64,000 nt of DNA from Streptomyces sp. V1I1. Lineage in GTDB: Bacteria > Actinomycetota > Actinomycetes > Streptomycetales > Streptomycetaceae. A program made the position numbers and the translations under genes. Location of the stretch: assembly GCF_030817355.1 (NCBI RefSeq), contig NZ_JAUSZH010000001.1, positions 1,054,001-1,118,000 on the forward strand, given 5' to 3'. Positions 43,609 through 51,882 of this stretch are shown piece by piece. Numbering within the stretch: the first letter of the stretch is position 1; each line of letters begins with the position of its first letter. The notes under the pieces were generated by a model. That model saw only the letters and a list, made by a program, of their open reading frames with translations. It made no database searches and was not told the DNA's origin.

Positions 43609-44990
43609 GCCGCCTCCTTGAGCGGATGTTCATGGTGGCGGCCGAGCGCGGAGAGTGCGGCGCCCGCGGCGCTGAATCCGCTGCGTACGGCGCTCTCCAT
43701 GGTCGCGGGCCACCCGGTGGCGGTCCACGAGCCCGCAAGGTACAGGCCGGGGGCCCGGGTGCGCGCACCCGGTCGCAGCCGGCCGACGCCTGGGGCCGGG
43801 GCGAAGGTCGCCGTCCGCTCCCGGGTGACGAAGAAGTCGCTTACCCGGGCGCCTCGCGCGGCGGGCAGCAGCCGCTCCAGCTCGGGCAGATACCGCTCGC
43901 GCAGTGCGGCGACGGGCGCATCGATCTCGTCCTCGGCGGCTGACTGGGACAGCGCCAGATACTGGCCGTCCCGCAGTCCGGAGGCCTCGGTGCGGTCGAA
44001 GACCCACTGGACCGGGGTGCCGAGCGCGGCGAAGAAGGGGCGGCGCAGCACCTTGCGGTCGTACAGGACATGGATGTTGAGGATCGGCGCGGTGCCGATG
44101 TCGAGCAGCCGGTCGGGGTCGTCGAGGGCCCCTTCGGGCAGCAGCGCATGGGCCTCGCGCTGCGGTACGGCGAGGACGACGGTGTCCGCGTCCAGTTGCT
44201 CGCCGTCCACCTCGACCTGCCAACGCCCGAGGCCCGCGCGGGAGATGCTCCGTACCCGGGTCGAGAGCTCGGTGCGTACGCCGGCCGAGTCGAGGGCCTT
44301 GCGGGCCAGCGTGTCGTGCAGGTCCCCGAGCGGCACACGGGCCCAGCCGATGTCGGCGGCGCCGGGCTCGGAGAGCAGTCCGGTCTTGAAGACCATGGCG
44401 GCGAGGCCCATCGAGGCGTTCGGCGCGGTGGCGTTCAGCGTCGCCACGCCGACCAGGTCCCAGAGGGCTTCGACGGTGCGCTGGGACTGGCCGTGGCGGC
44501 CCAGCCAGGTGGCGAAGTCGATGCCGTCCAGCGCCGGGTCGGCCGGGTCCAGCTTCCCGAGCGCGAGTGCGGCGCGCCCGACGGACGCGCGCTCGGCGAG
44601 CGAGAGGTGCGGATAGGTGGCGAGTCCGGCGGCGAGGTGCAGCGGTACGGGCAGCGCGGTGCGGCGCAGCCGTCCGAGACGCGGTCCGCGAGCCGGTGCG
44701 ACGTCCAGTACGGGCACGTCCAACCGGTCCTGGAGCGGGGCGAGATGAGCGCCGTCCACTCGGTCGAGGAACCAGCGGTACGCGGTGCAGCAGCGCAGGT
44801 ACACATGCTGGCCGTTGTCGACGGTGAGGTCTCCGCGGCGGAAGGAGAAGGCGAGGCCGCCCAGACGCGGGCGGCCTTCGAGGAGGGTGACGCCGACTCC
44901 CGCGTCGGCGAGTTGCAGCGCCGCGGTGACTCCGGCGAGTCCTCCGCCGATAACCACCGCGTGCCGGGACCGCGTGTCGTCGTCCGTCAT
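43605..44990 (-). CDS. hpnE: Hydroxysqualene dehydroxylase (FAD-dependent)
   Basis: 461 residues from the ATG at 44990 (GGGAGG just upstream); the longer open frame beyond is not coding. The Rossmann motif VVIGGGLAGVTAALQLADAG and DNGQHVYLRCCTAYRWFLDR, and the C-terminal GLYLAGSWTATGWPATMESA, are of the phytoene-desaturase/amine-oxidase family, HpnE branch. It reduces hydroxysqualene to squalene. It starts 82 bases after the hpnD stop, the largest gap within the early genes of the operon. Confidence 0.94.
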   Translation of the reverse strand: MTDDDTRSRHAVVIGGGLAGVTAALQLADAGVGVTLLEGRPRLGGLAFSFRRGDLTVDNGQHVYLRCCTAYRWFLDRVDGAHLAPLQDRLDVPVLDVAPARGPRLGRLRRTALPVPLHLAAGLATYPHLSLAERASVGRAALALGKLDPADPALDGIDFATWLGRHGQSQRTVEALWDLVGVATLNATAPNASMGLAAMVFKTGLLSEPGAADIGWARVPLGDLHDTLARKALDSAGVRTELSTRVRSISRAGLGRWQVEVDGEQLDADTVVLAVPQREAHALLPEGALDDPDRLLDIGTAPILNIHVLYDRKVLRRPFFAALGTPVQWVFDRTEASGLRDGQYLALSQSAAEDEIDAPVAALRERYLPELERLLPAARGARVSDFFVTRERTATFAPAPGVGRLRPGARTRAPGLYLAGSWTATGWPATMESAVRSGFSAAGAALSALGRHHEHPLKEAA

Positions 44991-45072
44991 GCGACCTCCC
45001 CTCGGGCCGTTGCAGTCTGGGACGCCGCGCCGCACCGGAGGGTTGCGCACCGCTTGTCCGCGTTCGCCCGCA

Positions 45073-46023
45073 TCAGACACGCCCCCTGAGCTTCTTCCGG
45101 GTGACATGCCGGGCGTCGAGTCCGGAAAGCCCGCGCACTGCGACGTACGCCTTCTCGCGCCCGGGCAGGGACACGCGGCCGCGCAGCACCGCCTCGGGGT
45201 CGCGTTCGATGCGGTCGAGGAGGCGGCGGTAGATGCCGGCCATCGCGGCGACGCAGGCGCCGCTGCGCCGGTCGAGCATCGGCAGCAGCCGGTAGCCCTC
45301 GGCGAACAGGGCACGGGCGCGCCGTACTTCGAAGTGCACAAGGCCCGCGAAGTCGGAGCCGGGCGGCGGGGTGGCGCTGCGGAAGCCCGCGGAACAGCCG
45401 AACTTGGCGAGGTCGTCGGCGGGCAGATAGGTGCGGCCGTTGCCCGCGTCCTCGCGAACGTCCCTGAGGATGTTGGTGAGTTGGAGGGCGAGTCCAAGCG
45501 TGTCGGCGTACTCGGGGGCGCGTTCGGCGCCACGCGCGCCGGGCTGGGTGCCGAACACGCCGAGCGAGAGCCGCCCGATCGCGCCGGCGACACACCGGCA
45601 GTACGTCTTGAGGTCGTCCCAGGTCTCGTAGCTCTCGCCGCGTACGTCCATCAGCACGCCGTCGATGAGCTCGTCGAGCCCGCCGAGCGGAAGCGGGAAC
45701 CGGCGCGCCGCGTCCGCGAGGGCGACCGCGACCGGGTCGATGTCGTCCTCGTCGACCGCGCCCTGGCGGATCCGCTTCAAAAGTTCCCGTGTCCCTTCGA
45801 GCCGGTCTCGCTTGGCCTCCAGGGCGAGCGTGCCGTCGCCGATGTCGTCGACCCGCCGCGAGAACGAGTACAGCGCCGACATGGCCTGCCGCTTGTCGGT
45901 CGGCAGGAGCCTGATCCCGTAGGCGAAATTGCGCGCCTGCTGCCCGGTGACGGCCTCGCAGTAGCTGTACGCAGCCTGCACCGGCGCGGGTACCTCCGTC
46001 GGTCCCTGCATCGTCCGGCTCAC
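45073..46023 (-). CDS. hpnD: Presqualene diphosphate synthase
   Basis: 316 residues, GTG start overlapping the hpnC stop (GTGA); the ATG four codons later is an alternative. Squalene/phytoene-synthase fold with both Asp-rich regions: SRRVDDIGDG and LTNILRDVREDAGNGRTYLP, and YCRCVAGAIGRLSL. HpnD condenses two FPP to presqualene diphosphate. The N-terminal YSYCEAVTGQQARNFAYGIR is typical of HpnD. Confidence 0.94.
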   Translation of the reverse strand: MSRTMQGPTEVPAPVQAAYSYCEAVTGQQARNFAYGIRLLPTDKRQAMSALYSFSRRVDDIGDGTLALEAKRDRLEGTRELLKRIRQGAVDEDDIDPVAVALADAARRFPLPLGGLDELIDGVLMDVRGESYETWDDLKTYCRCVAGAIGRLSLGVFGTQPGARGAERAPEYADTLGLALQLTNILRDVREDAGNGRTYLPADDLAKFGCSAGFRSATPPPGSDFAGLVHFEVRRARALFAEGYRLLPMLDRRSGACVAAMAGIYRRLLDRIERDPEAVLRGRVSLPGREKAYVAVRGLSGLDARHVTRKKLRGRV

Positions 46024-46937
46024 CTCTCTCTACGCGCTCTTCGCAAGACAGCTCCCACCTCACGCAGCAGATGCGCCTTGGTGGGCTTGGGCGGTCCGGG
46101 CAGGACGTCGTTTCCGGCAGCCGCGATCGCGGTGAGCACCGCGCGCCCCCCGGCGACGAACCCGGCCAGCAGCAGCCGCAGTCTGCCGTGGACGCTACCC
46201 ACCAGCGGTGTGCCTTCATTCAGCAGTTGCAGGGCGCGTTCCGCTTCGTACGCGACCAGTGAGCGCACCGACGCGCCCCCGGTCCTCGCGGCCAGGTCGG
46301 CCTCGGTGACATGGAAGCGGTGCATGTCCTCGGCGGGCAGATAGATCCGGTCGCGCCTCAGGTCCTCGGCCACGTCCTGGAGGTGCTCGACGATCTGGAG
46401 GGCGGTGCAGACGGCGTCGGAGCGGCGGACGCGCTCGGGGCTGGCGGTCCCGGTGATCTGCAGCACCAGGCGGCCGACGGGGTTGGCGGACAGTTCGCAG
46501 TACGCGAGGAGTTCGTCGTACGTCTTGTAGCGCCGCACCAACTGGTCCTGGCGGTTGGCCTCGATCAGGCCGAGGAAGGGCTCGGGGGTGAGCGAGCAGC
46601 GGCGCACACTCGGTCGGAGGGAGTGCAACAGGGGGTGACGCGGGTCGGCGTCGGCGGCGAAGACGCGGCGCAGATCGGCCTCGAAGGCGTCGAGCATCGC
46701 GAGCCGGTCGTCGGCCTGCGCGGGGTCGACGCCGAGGTGGCGGGCGTCGGCGCCGCCGGGCGCGAGGTCACCGTCGCCGATGTCGTCGACGAGGCGGGCG
46801 TAGCCGTACACCGCCATCAGGTCGTCGCGCCATGCGCGCGGCAGGAAGAAGGGGGCCACCGGGAAGTTCTCGTCGGATGCCTTGTCGAGGGTGGCGCGCG
46901 CGGAGGCCTCGCGGCGCGCCTGCCGGGTGCCCGTCAT
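46020..46937 (-). CDS. hpnC: Hydroxysqualene synthase HpnC
   Basis: 305 residues. Squalene/phytoene-synthase fold: ENFPVAPFFLPRAWRDDLMA, YARLVDDIGDGDLAPGG, YCELSANPVGRLVL and LQDVAEDLRRDRIYLP. In the HpnCDE route it converts presqualene diphosphate to hydroxysqualene. First enzyme gene of the operon; its ATG overlaps the stop of a 20-codon upstream ORF, which implies coupling. Confidence 0.94.
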   Translation of the reverse strand: MTGTRQARREASARATLDKASDENFPVAPFFLPRAWRDDLMAVYGYARLVDDIGDGDLAPGGADARHLGVDPAQADDRLAMLDAFEADLRRVFAADADPRHPLLHSLRPSVRRCSLTPEPFLGLIEANRQDQLVRRYKTYDELLAYCELSANPVGRLVLQITGTASPERVRRSDAVCTALQIVEHLQDVAEDLRRDRIYLPAEDMHRFHVTEADLAARTGGASVRSLVAYEAERALQLLNEGTPLVGSVHGRLRLLLAGFVAGGRAVLTAIAAAGNDVLPGPPKPTKAHLLREVGAVLRRARRER

Positions 46938-46996
46938 ACGGGACAGCCCGGTGCGGGGACGGCGAAAGCCTCGCGGACCTGGAGATTTTCCGTCAT
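46934..46996 (-). CDS. Putative 20-residue leader peptide of the hopanoid operon
   Basis: ATG at 46996 on the minus strand, GGGAG 11 bases upstream, reading MTENLQVREAFAVPAPGCPV and a stop that overlaps the hpnC ATG as ATGA. Without it hpnC has no ribosome-binding site of its own, because the bases in front of its ATG form the end of this ORF. The peptide has no run of a single amino acid that would point to attenuation. Expression is inferred only. Confidence 0.5.
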   Translation of the reverse strand: MTENLQVREAFAVPAPGCPV

Positions 46997-47147
46997 TGCC
47001 GTCACATCTCCCGTTCTACACTGCCGACCCAATACATCCTATTTCGGACACGCCGCCGGTCCTCCCGACTGAGGGGGCGCCGCCTGGCGGACGGGATGCC
47101 TAGGGTGTATCGCCCCACTTGCCGCGATTCAGCACCGGTACAGCTTA

Positions 47148-47159
47148 CGTTGTACAACG
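47148..47159. promoter_or_regulatory. Perfect 12-base palindrome upstream of the hopanoid operon
   Basis: CGTTGTACAACG lies about 150-210 bases in front of the hopanoid genes, in the 361-base gap 46997-47357. It has no match I can name, but a perfect, relatively AT-rich palindrome in an otherwise GC-rich promoter region is a credible operator. On the minus strand its TTGTAC could also act as a -35 element. Apart from this and the hairpin at 47309, I see nothing in the gap. Confidence 0.4.
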
Positions 47160-47308
47160 CCCAGTGATACGCCGGGGTGTTGCGCGCATTACAAGAACAC
47201 TCCAATCGTCGCCAACCTTCCCCCGGGCCCTGGGAATTGACCTCCACTTGACGATCCGGCCCGATCGCCGCGCCCCGGCGAGGGTGCCGCTGCTCCCAGA
47301 GACGCAGC

Positions 47309-47340
47309 AGGCCCCCGCCCGGATGCCTCGGCGGGGGCCT
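47309..47340 (-). terminator. Hairpin terminator downstream of the ABC exporter gene
   Basis: AGGCCCCCGCC/GGCGGGGGCCT-type arms (47309-47319 and 47330-47340, 11 bases, 10-base loop) begin 18 bases beyond the stop of the minus-strand ATPase gene at 47358. It separates the surface-polymer operon from the hopanoid operon. No T-tract follows on the minus strand. Confidence 0.8.
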
Positions 47341-47357
47341 TTGGAACCGGCGGCGGA

Positions 47358-48164
47358 CTACCTGCCGCTCTCCTTCTCGTACGCCTTGATGACCTCGTCG
47401 GTCGGGCCGTCCATCAGCAGCTCGCCCTTCTCCAGCCACAGGACGCGGTCGCAGGTGTCCCTGATCGAGCTGTTGCTGTGGCTGACCAGGAAGACCGTGC
47501 CGGCTTCCTTGCGCAGCTCACGGATACGCTCCTCGGAGCGCCGCTGGAACTTCCGGTCACCGGTGGCCAGCGCCTCGTCGATCATCAGGACGTCGTGGTC
47601 CTTGGCCGCGGCGATGGAGAAGCGGAGTCTGGCCCCCATGCCGGAGGAGTACGTGCGCATCGGAAGGGTGATGAAGTCGCCCTTCTCGTTGATCCCGGAG
47701 AAGTCCACGATCCCCTGGTAGCGCTCGCGGACCTCCTCACGCGTCATGCCCATGGCCAGACCGCCGAGGATGACATTGCGCTCACCGGTCAGATCGCCCA
47801 TCAGCGCGGCGTTGACGCCGAGGAGGGAAGGCTGGCCGTCGGTGTAGACCTTGCCGCTCTCCGTCGGCAGCAGACCCGCTATGGCGCGCAGCAGGGTCGA
47901 CTTGCCGGAGCCGTTGGTGCCGATCAGGCCGATCGCCTCGCCGCGGTACGCGGTGAAGGAGACGCCGCGTACGGCGTGCACCTTGCGCACTCCCCGCGAC
48001 TCGCCCTTGTCCCGCCGCACGATCCGGCTCAGCGCGGCGGTGGCGCTGCCCTTGCCGCCGCTGCCGCCGTGCACGCGGTACACGATGTGCACATCGTCGG
48101 CGATCACGGTGGGAACGCGGGTGCCATCGCCGGTTCTCTGGTCGTTCTTTTCGAGATCAGCCAC
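47358..48164 (-). CDS. ABC exporter ATP-binding protein, TagH/Wzt-like
   Basis: 268 residues. Walker A IGTNGSGKSTLLRAI, signature YSSGMGARLRFSIAAA and Walker B VLMIDEALATGDRKF are diagnostic of polysaccharide/teichoic-acid exporters (TagH, Wzt, RfbE). It lacks the long C-terminal carbohydrate-binding domain of some Wzt proteins. It overlaps the permease gene by eight bases. The pair should export a lipid-linked glycan or polyol-phosphate polymer made by the genes upstream. Confidence 0.94.
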   Translation of the reverse strand: MADLEKNDQRTGDGTRVPTVIADDVHIVYRVHGGSGGKGSATAALSRIVRRDKGESRGVRKVHAVRGVSFTAYRGEAIGLIGTNGSGKSTLLRAIAGLLPTESGKVYTDGQPSLLGVNAALMGDLTGERNVILGGLAMGMTREEVRERYQGIVDFSGINEKGDFITLPMRTYSSGMGARLRFSIAAAKDHDVLMIDEALATGDRKFQRRSEERIRELRKEAGTVFLVSHSNSSIRDTCDRVLWLEKGELLMDGPTDEVIKAYEKESGR

Positions 48165-49086
48165 GGCCGTACCGTTCCTCAGCCTTCCAGAAATACACGA
48201 ACCCGGCGATGCCGAACAGGATCGCCCAGCCGAGCGCGAAGGCCCAGATGTGCGGAGGCAGGTTCTCGGAGCCGTAACCGTCGATCAGCGCGAACCGGAC
48301 GAGGTCCATGTAGACGGCGGCCGGATTCCACTGCAGGACATCGGCGATCCAGGCCGGCTTGTCCTTGAGCATCATCGGGATGGAGAACATGACGCCGGAC
48401 GCATACATCCAGGTGCGCATGATGAACGGCATCAGCTGGGCGAGGTCGGGCGTCTTACTGCCAAGACGGGCCATGATCATCGCCATGCCGGTGTTGAACA
48501 CGAACTGCATTGCCAGCGCGGGAATGATCAGCAGCCAGGAGAGCTTCGGGTAGCTGCCGAAGCCGATCGCGATCAGGAACAGCACCAGCATCGAGAACAG
48601 CAGCTGCTGGAGCTGCTGGAGCGCGAAGGAGATGGGCAGGGCGGCGCGCGGGAAGTGCAGCGCGCGGACAAGACCGAGGTTGCCCGAGATCGCCCGGACG
48701 CCCGCCATCACCGAGCTCTGGGTGAAGGTGAAGACGAAGACGCCGGTCACCAGGAACGGGACGAAAACCTCGTTGGGGATCCCCTCCCGGGTCCCCAGGA
48801 TGAGCCCGAAGATCAAGTAGTAGACGAGCGCGTTGAGCAGCGGCGTCGCCACCTGCCACAGCTGGCCGAGCTTCGCCTGGCTGTACTGGGCCGTCAGCTT
48901 GGCCTGCGAGAAGGCCAGAATGAAGTGGCGCCGGCCCCACAGCTGCCGGATGTACTCGGCGAGCCCCGGTCGGGCACCGCTCACCGACAGGCCGTACTTG
49001 GCGGCCAGCTCCGCCGGGGTCAGACCGTCGTCGGGCGACGGGCGAACGCTGGTCGCGATCGCGCCGTCTTGGGTCGTGTCACTCAC
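48157..49086 (-). CDS. ABC-2 type exporter permease, TagG/Wzm-like
   Basis: 309 residues with about six membrane segments (LLNALVYYLIFGLILG, VFVPFLVTGVFVFTFTQSSV, MLVLFLIAIGFGSYPKLSWLL, YASGVMFSIPMML, IWAFALGWAILFGIAGFVYFW). The N-terminal amphipathic region SQAKLTAQYSQAKLGQLWQV is typical of TagG. It is coupled to the ATPase gene. The cargo is inferred from the linked biosynthetic genes. Confidence 0.93.
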   Translation of the reverse strand: MSDTTQDGAIATSVRPSPDDGLTPAELAAKYGLSVSGARPGLAEYIRQLWGRRHFILAFSQAKLTAQYSQAKLGQLWQVATPLLNALVYYLIFGLILGTREGIPNEVFVPFLVTGVFVFTFTQSSVMAGVRAISGNLGLVRALHFPRAALPISFALQQLQQLLFSMLVLFLIAIGFGSYPKLSWLLIIPALAMQFVFNTGMAMIMARLGSKTPDLAQLMPFIMRTWMYASGVMFSIPMMLKDKPAWIADVLQWNPAAVYMDLVRFALIDGYGSENLPPHIWAFALGWAILFGIAGFVYFWKAEERYGRG

Positions 49087-49182
49087 AAGTTGAAACTTTC
49101 GTGTTCAAGATGCGCGGCAGTAGGGCTCTCAGGTGGCGGCCAGGTCCCGGAGGTACGCCCGATTTTCTCAGAACCGAGCTTG

Positions 49183-50067
49183 TCAGATGACGGGAGGTCG
49201 GCCCAGTCGGGTGAGCCGCCATACCGTACGCCATTTCATCGGACGGCGCGGACCGCAGGGCGTCCGCCAGCCCTCCTTGAAGCCACCGAACCATGCCTTC
49301 AGGGCGGGCAGCGAGGGGCGCCGGGCCAGTGTGAGCAGCACCCAGACACCGATGTAGACGGGGACCAGGGGCGCGGGCAGATTGCGGCGGGCGAGCCAGA
49401 CCCGGTTGCGGGCCACCATCCGGTGGTAGACCGCGTGCCGGGACGGCGGCATCGTCGGGTGGAACAGCACCATGTCCGCGCGGTAGTCGATCGCCCAGCC
49501 GGCGTCCAGCGCCCGCCAGGCGAGGTCCGTCTCCTCATGGGCGTAGAAAAACTCGTCGGGCAGTGCCCCGACCTCGGCGAGCACCTTCGTACGCACGGCA
49601 TTGGCGCCGCCGAGGAAGGTCGTCACCCGCGAGGAGCGCAGCGGGTCGGAGGCGCGCAGCCGCGGGACGTGGCGGCGCTGGGTGAGCCCGGTCTCCGGGT
49701 CGGCGATCCGGAAGCTGATGATGCCCAGCCCGGGATCGGCCGCGAAGGCCTGGCGCACCAGCTCAGCGGTGTCGCTGTTCGGCAGCAGACCGTCGTCGTC
49801 GAGGAAGAGCAGCGCGTCGACCCCGGAGCCGGACGGGCCGAAGGCCTCGATGCCGACGTTGCGGCCGCCGGGGATGCCCAGGTTGTCGGGCAGGTTCACG
49901 GTGCGTACGCCCTCGGGGACGTCGACCACCGGGGCGCCGTTGCCGACGACGACCACCTCGATCGGGTCGCCGTCCTGCTTGGCGACCGAGTCGAGGAGGG
50001 CGCGCAGGTCGTCCGGCCGGTTGCCCATCGTGATGATGACCGCGCCGAGCTTCAGCGGCGCCGTCAC
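49183..50067 (-). CDS. Glycosyltransferase family 2 protein
   Basis: 294 residues from the GTG at 50067, overlapping the next gene's stop as GTGA; the longer open frame is not coding. GT-A fold: AVIITMGNRPDDLRALLDSV, LLFLDDDGLLP (metal-binding DDD), FLGGANAVRTK and YAHEETDLAWRAL (catalytic ED). A C-terminal hydrophobic segment (VYIGVWVLLTLA) may anchor it. It resembles rhamnosyl/galactofuranosyl-type transferases; the donor is unknown. Confidence 0.92.
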   Translation of the reverse strand: MTAPLKLGAVIITMGNRPDDLRALLDSVAKQDGDPIEVVVVGNGAPVVDVPEGVRTVNLPDNLGIPGGRNVGIEAFGPSGSGVDALLFLDDDGLLPNSDTAELVRQAFAADPGLGIISFRIADPETGLTQRRHVPRLRASDPLRSSRVTTFLGGANAVRTKVLAEVGALPDEFFYAHEETDLAWRALDAGWAIDYRADMVLFHPTMPPSRHAVYHRMVARNRVWLARRNLPAPLVPVYIGVWVLLTLARRPSLPALKAWFGGFKEGWRTPCGPRRPMKWRTVWRLTRLGRPPVI

Positions 50068-50843
50068 TTGAGCCTGCTGGACGCGAGGATCGACACGAGG
50101 TGCAGCAGCGTCTGGACGACCGCGATACCGGCGAGGATCGCGATGCCGAGACGGGTGAAGAACAGATCGCCCTGGATCATGTCGAGGATGGCCACAACCA
50201 GGATGAAGAGGCTGGCCTCGATGCCGCCGACGAGCCGGTGGAACTTCAGCGCGGCCGCGGCACGCCGGGCCAGCGCCAGACCGGAGGAACGGGGCACGGA
50301 AGCCTCGTCCTTCACGGCGGGCAGACCGCTGCGCTGACGGGCCACGTCGACCAGGTCGGTCTCGGCCTTGATCAGGATCGCGCCGAGGGCGGCGACCGTG
50401 CCGAGGAAGGCCCACAGCCACTCGGCCCGTCCGTCGCCGAACACGTCCGCGCCGCGCACGCCGAAGCCGACCAGCAGGGCCGCCTCACAGAGGTAGTGGC
50501 CGATCCGGTCGAGGTAGACGCCGGTGATCGAGGTCTGCTTGCGCCAGCGGGCGACCTCGCCGTCCACGCAGTCGAGCAGCAGATAGATCTGGAAGAGCAC
50601 CACGGCGAGTATCGCGCCGGTCAGTCCCGGGATCAGCAGGGCAGCGCCGCCGAGCACACCCACCACGACCATGAGGTAGGTGAGCTGGTTCGGCGTGATC
50701 TTGGTGTTCACCAGGTACGGGTCGATGTGCAGCGAGATCTCTCGCATGTACAGGCGCCCGGCCCAGTGCTCGCCGCTTCGCCGGTCCTTCACTCCCTCCG
50801 GGTGAACGACCGGACGGAGTTCAGCTACTGATGGTCTTGGCAT
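50064..50843 (-). CDS. CDP-alcohol phosphatidyltransferase family protein, variant active site
   Basis: 259 residues from an ATG at 50843 that overlaps the end of the dehydrogenase gene by 23 bases; no ribosome-binding site is evident, so coupling is likely. Several membrane helices follow YLVNTKITPNQLTYLMVVVG. The family motif appears as DCVDGEVARWRKQ then TGVYLDRIGHY: the last Asp of the DxxDGxxAR...GxxxDxxxD motif is His here. That Asp is the usual catalytic base, so mechanism or function may differ. The second family member in this locus keeps it. Confidence 0.88.
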   Translation of the reverse strand: MPRPSVAELRPVVHPEGVKDRRSGEHWAGRLYMREISLHIDPYLVNTKITPNQLTYLMVVVGVLGGAALLIPGLTGAILAVVLFQIYLLLDCVDGEVARWRKQTSITGVYLDRIGHYLCEAALLVGFGVRGADVFGDGRAEWLWAFLGTVAALGAILIKAETDLVDVARQRSGLPAVKDEASVPRSSGLALARRAAAALKFHRLVGGIEASLFILVVAILDMIQGDLFFTRLGIAILAGIAVVQTLLHLVSILASSRLK

Positions 50844-51882
50844 AGTCGGCGTACGCGTCCCTGATCTGGTCGGTGGAGAGGTCGAGGTGCTCAAGGATGG
50901 TGAAGCGGCCCGGACGGGTCTGCGGCGCGTATTCGACGGCTCTGACGAATTCGTCCACGCTGAAGCCGATCTCCTCCGGCAGCACCGGCAGGCCGTGCCT
51001 GCGCAGCACTTCGGCGAAGAGTCCGGACTGGTCGCGTGCACCGCGCAGGTGCATGGCGAAGGCGGCGCCGATGCCGACCTGCTCGCCGTGGCTGGCGGCG
51101 CGTTTGGGGTGGAGCAGGTCGAAGGCGTGGCTGATCTCGTGGCAGGCGCCGGACGAGGGGCGGGTGTCTCCGCTGATCGACATCGCGATGCCGGAGAGCA
51201 CGAGCGCCTCGGCGAGGACCGTGAGGAACTCGTCGTCGCCGACTCCTCCCGGGTGGCGCAGTACGGCCTCGCCGGCGGTGCGGCCCATGGCGGCGGCGAG
51301 GCCGTCGACGGGTTCGCCGTTGACGCGGTGGGACAGCTCCCAGTCCGCGATCGCCGAGATGTTGGAGATCGCCTCGCCGATGCCGGAGCGTACGAAGCGG
51401 ACCGGTGCCTCACGGATGACGTCGAGGTCGATGACCATGGCGATGGGTGTGGGGACGCCGTAGGAGCCGCGGCCGTTGTCGTTGTCCAGCGTGGCGACCG
51501 GGGAGCAGATGCCGTCGTGCGAGAGGTTCGTCGCGACGGCCACCATCGGCAGGCCGACACGGGCCGCCGCGTACTTCGTGACATCGATGATCTTGCCGCC
51601 GCCGAGGCCGACCACGGCGTCGTACCGCTTGCCCTTGATGTCGTCGGCGAGCTTGACGGCGGAGTCGATGGTGCCGCCGGCGACTTCGAACCAGGTGGCG
51701 CCGGGAAGCACCGGCGAGAGCTTCTCGCGCAGCGCCTGGCCCGAGCCGCCGCTGATCGCGATCGCGAGCTTGCCGGAGGAGGAGATCCGCTGGTCGGCGA
51801 GGAGGCCGGCCAGATCGTCCAGGGCGCCGCGGGCGATGTCGACGACGACCGGGGACGGGATCAGTCGGGTCAGTACAGGCAC
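50821..51882 (-). CDS. Glycerol-1-phosphate dehydrogenase-like (iron-containing alcohol dehydrogenase family)
   Basis: 353 residues. Rossmann part: VGLGGGKIIDVTKYAA; metal site: NLSHDGICSPVA, SSGACHEISHAFD and SHGEQVGIGAAF. This pattern is closest to archaeal EgsA and Bacillus AraM, which reduce dihydroxyacetone phosphate to sn-glycerol 1-phosphate; 3-dehydroquinate synthases are more distant. I infer G1P, or a related polyol phosphate, as product, feeding the adjacent nucleotidyltransferase. It overlaps the nucleotidyltransferase gene by 13 bases. Confidence 0.85.
   Translation of the reverse strand: MPVLTRLIPSPVVVDIARGALDDLAGLLADQRISSSGKLAIAISGGSGQALREKLSPVLPGATWFEVAGGTIDSAVKLADDIKGKRYDAVVGLGGGKIIDVTKYAAARVGLPMVAVATNLSHDGICSPVATLDNDNGRGSYGVPTPIAMVIDLDVIREAPVRFVRSGIGEAISNISAIADWELSHRVNGEPVDGLAAAMGRTAGEAVLRHPGGVGDDEFLTVLAEALVLSGIAMSISGDTRPSSGACHEISHAFDLLHPKRAASHGEQVGIGAAFAMHLRGARDQSGLFAEVLRRHGLPVLPEEIGFSVDEFVRAVEYAPQTRPGRFTILEHLDLSTDQIRDAYADYAKTISS

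Noticed and set aside
43605..45593. A 662-residue reading of the hpnE frame
   Set aside because: The N-terminal ~200 residues are Ser/Pro/Thr/Arg-rich shadow of hpnD on another frame; the Rossmann motif and a good ribosome-binding site place the start at 44990.
50064..51584. A 506-residue CDP-alcohol transferase with a long N-terminal extension
   Set aside because: The extension is the antisense-frame shadow of the dehydrogenase gene and is very Ser/Arg/Pro-rich; family homology begins near 50843.
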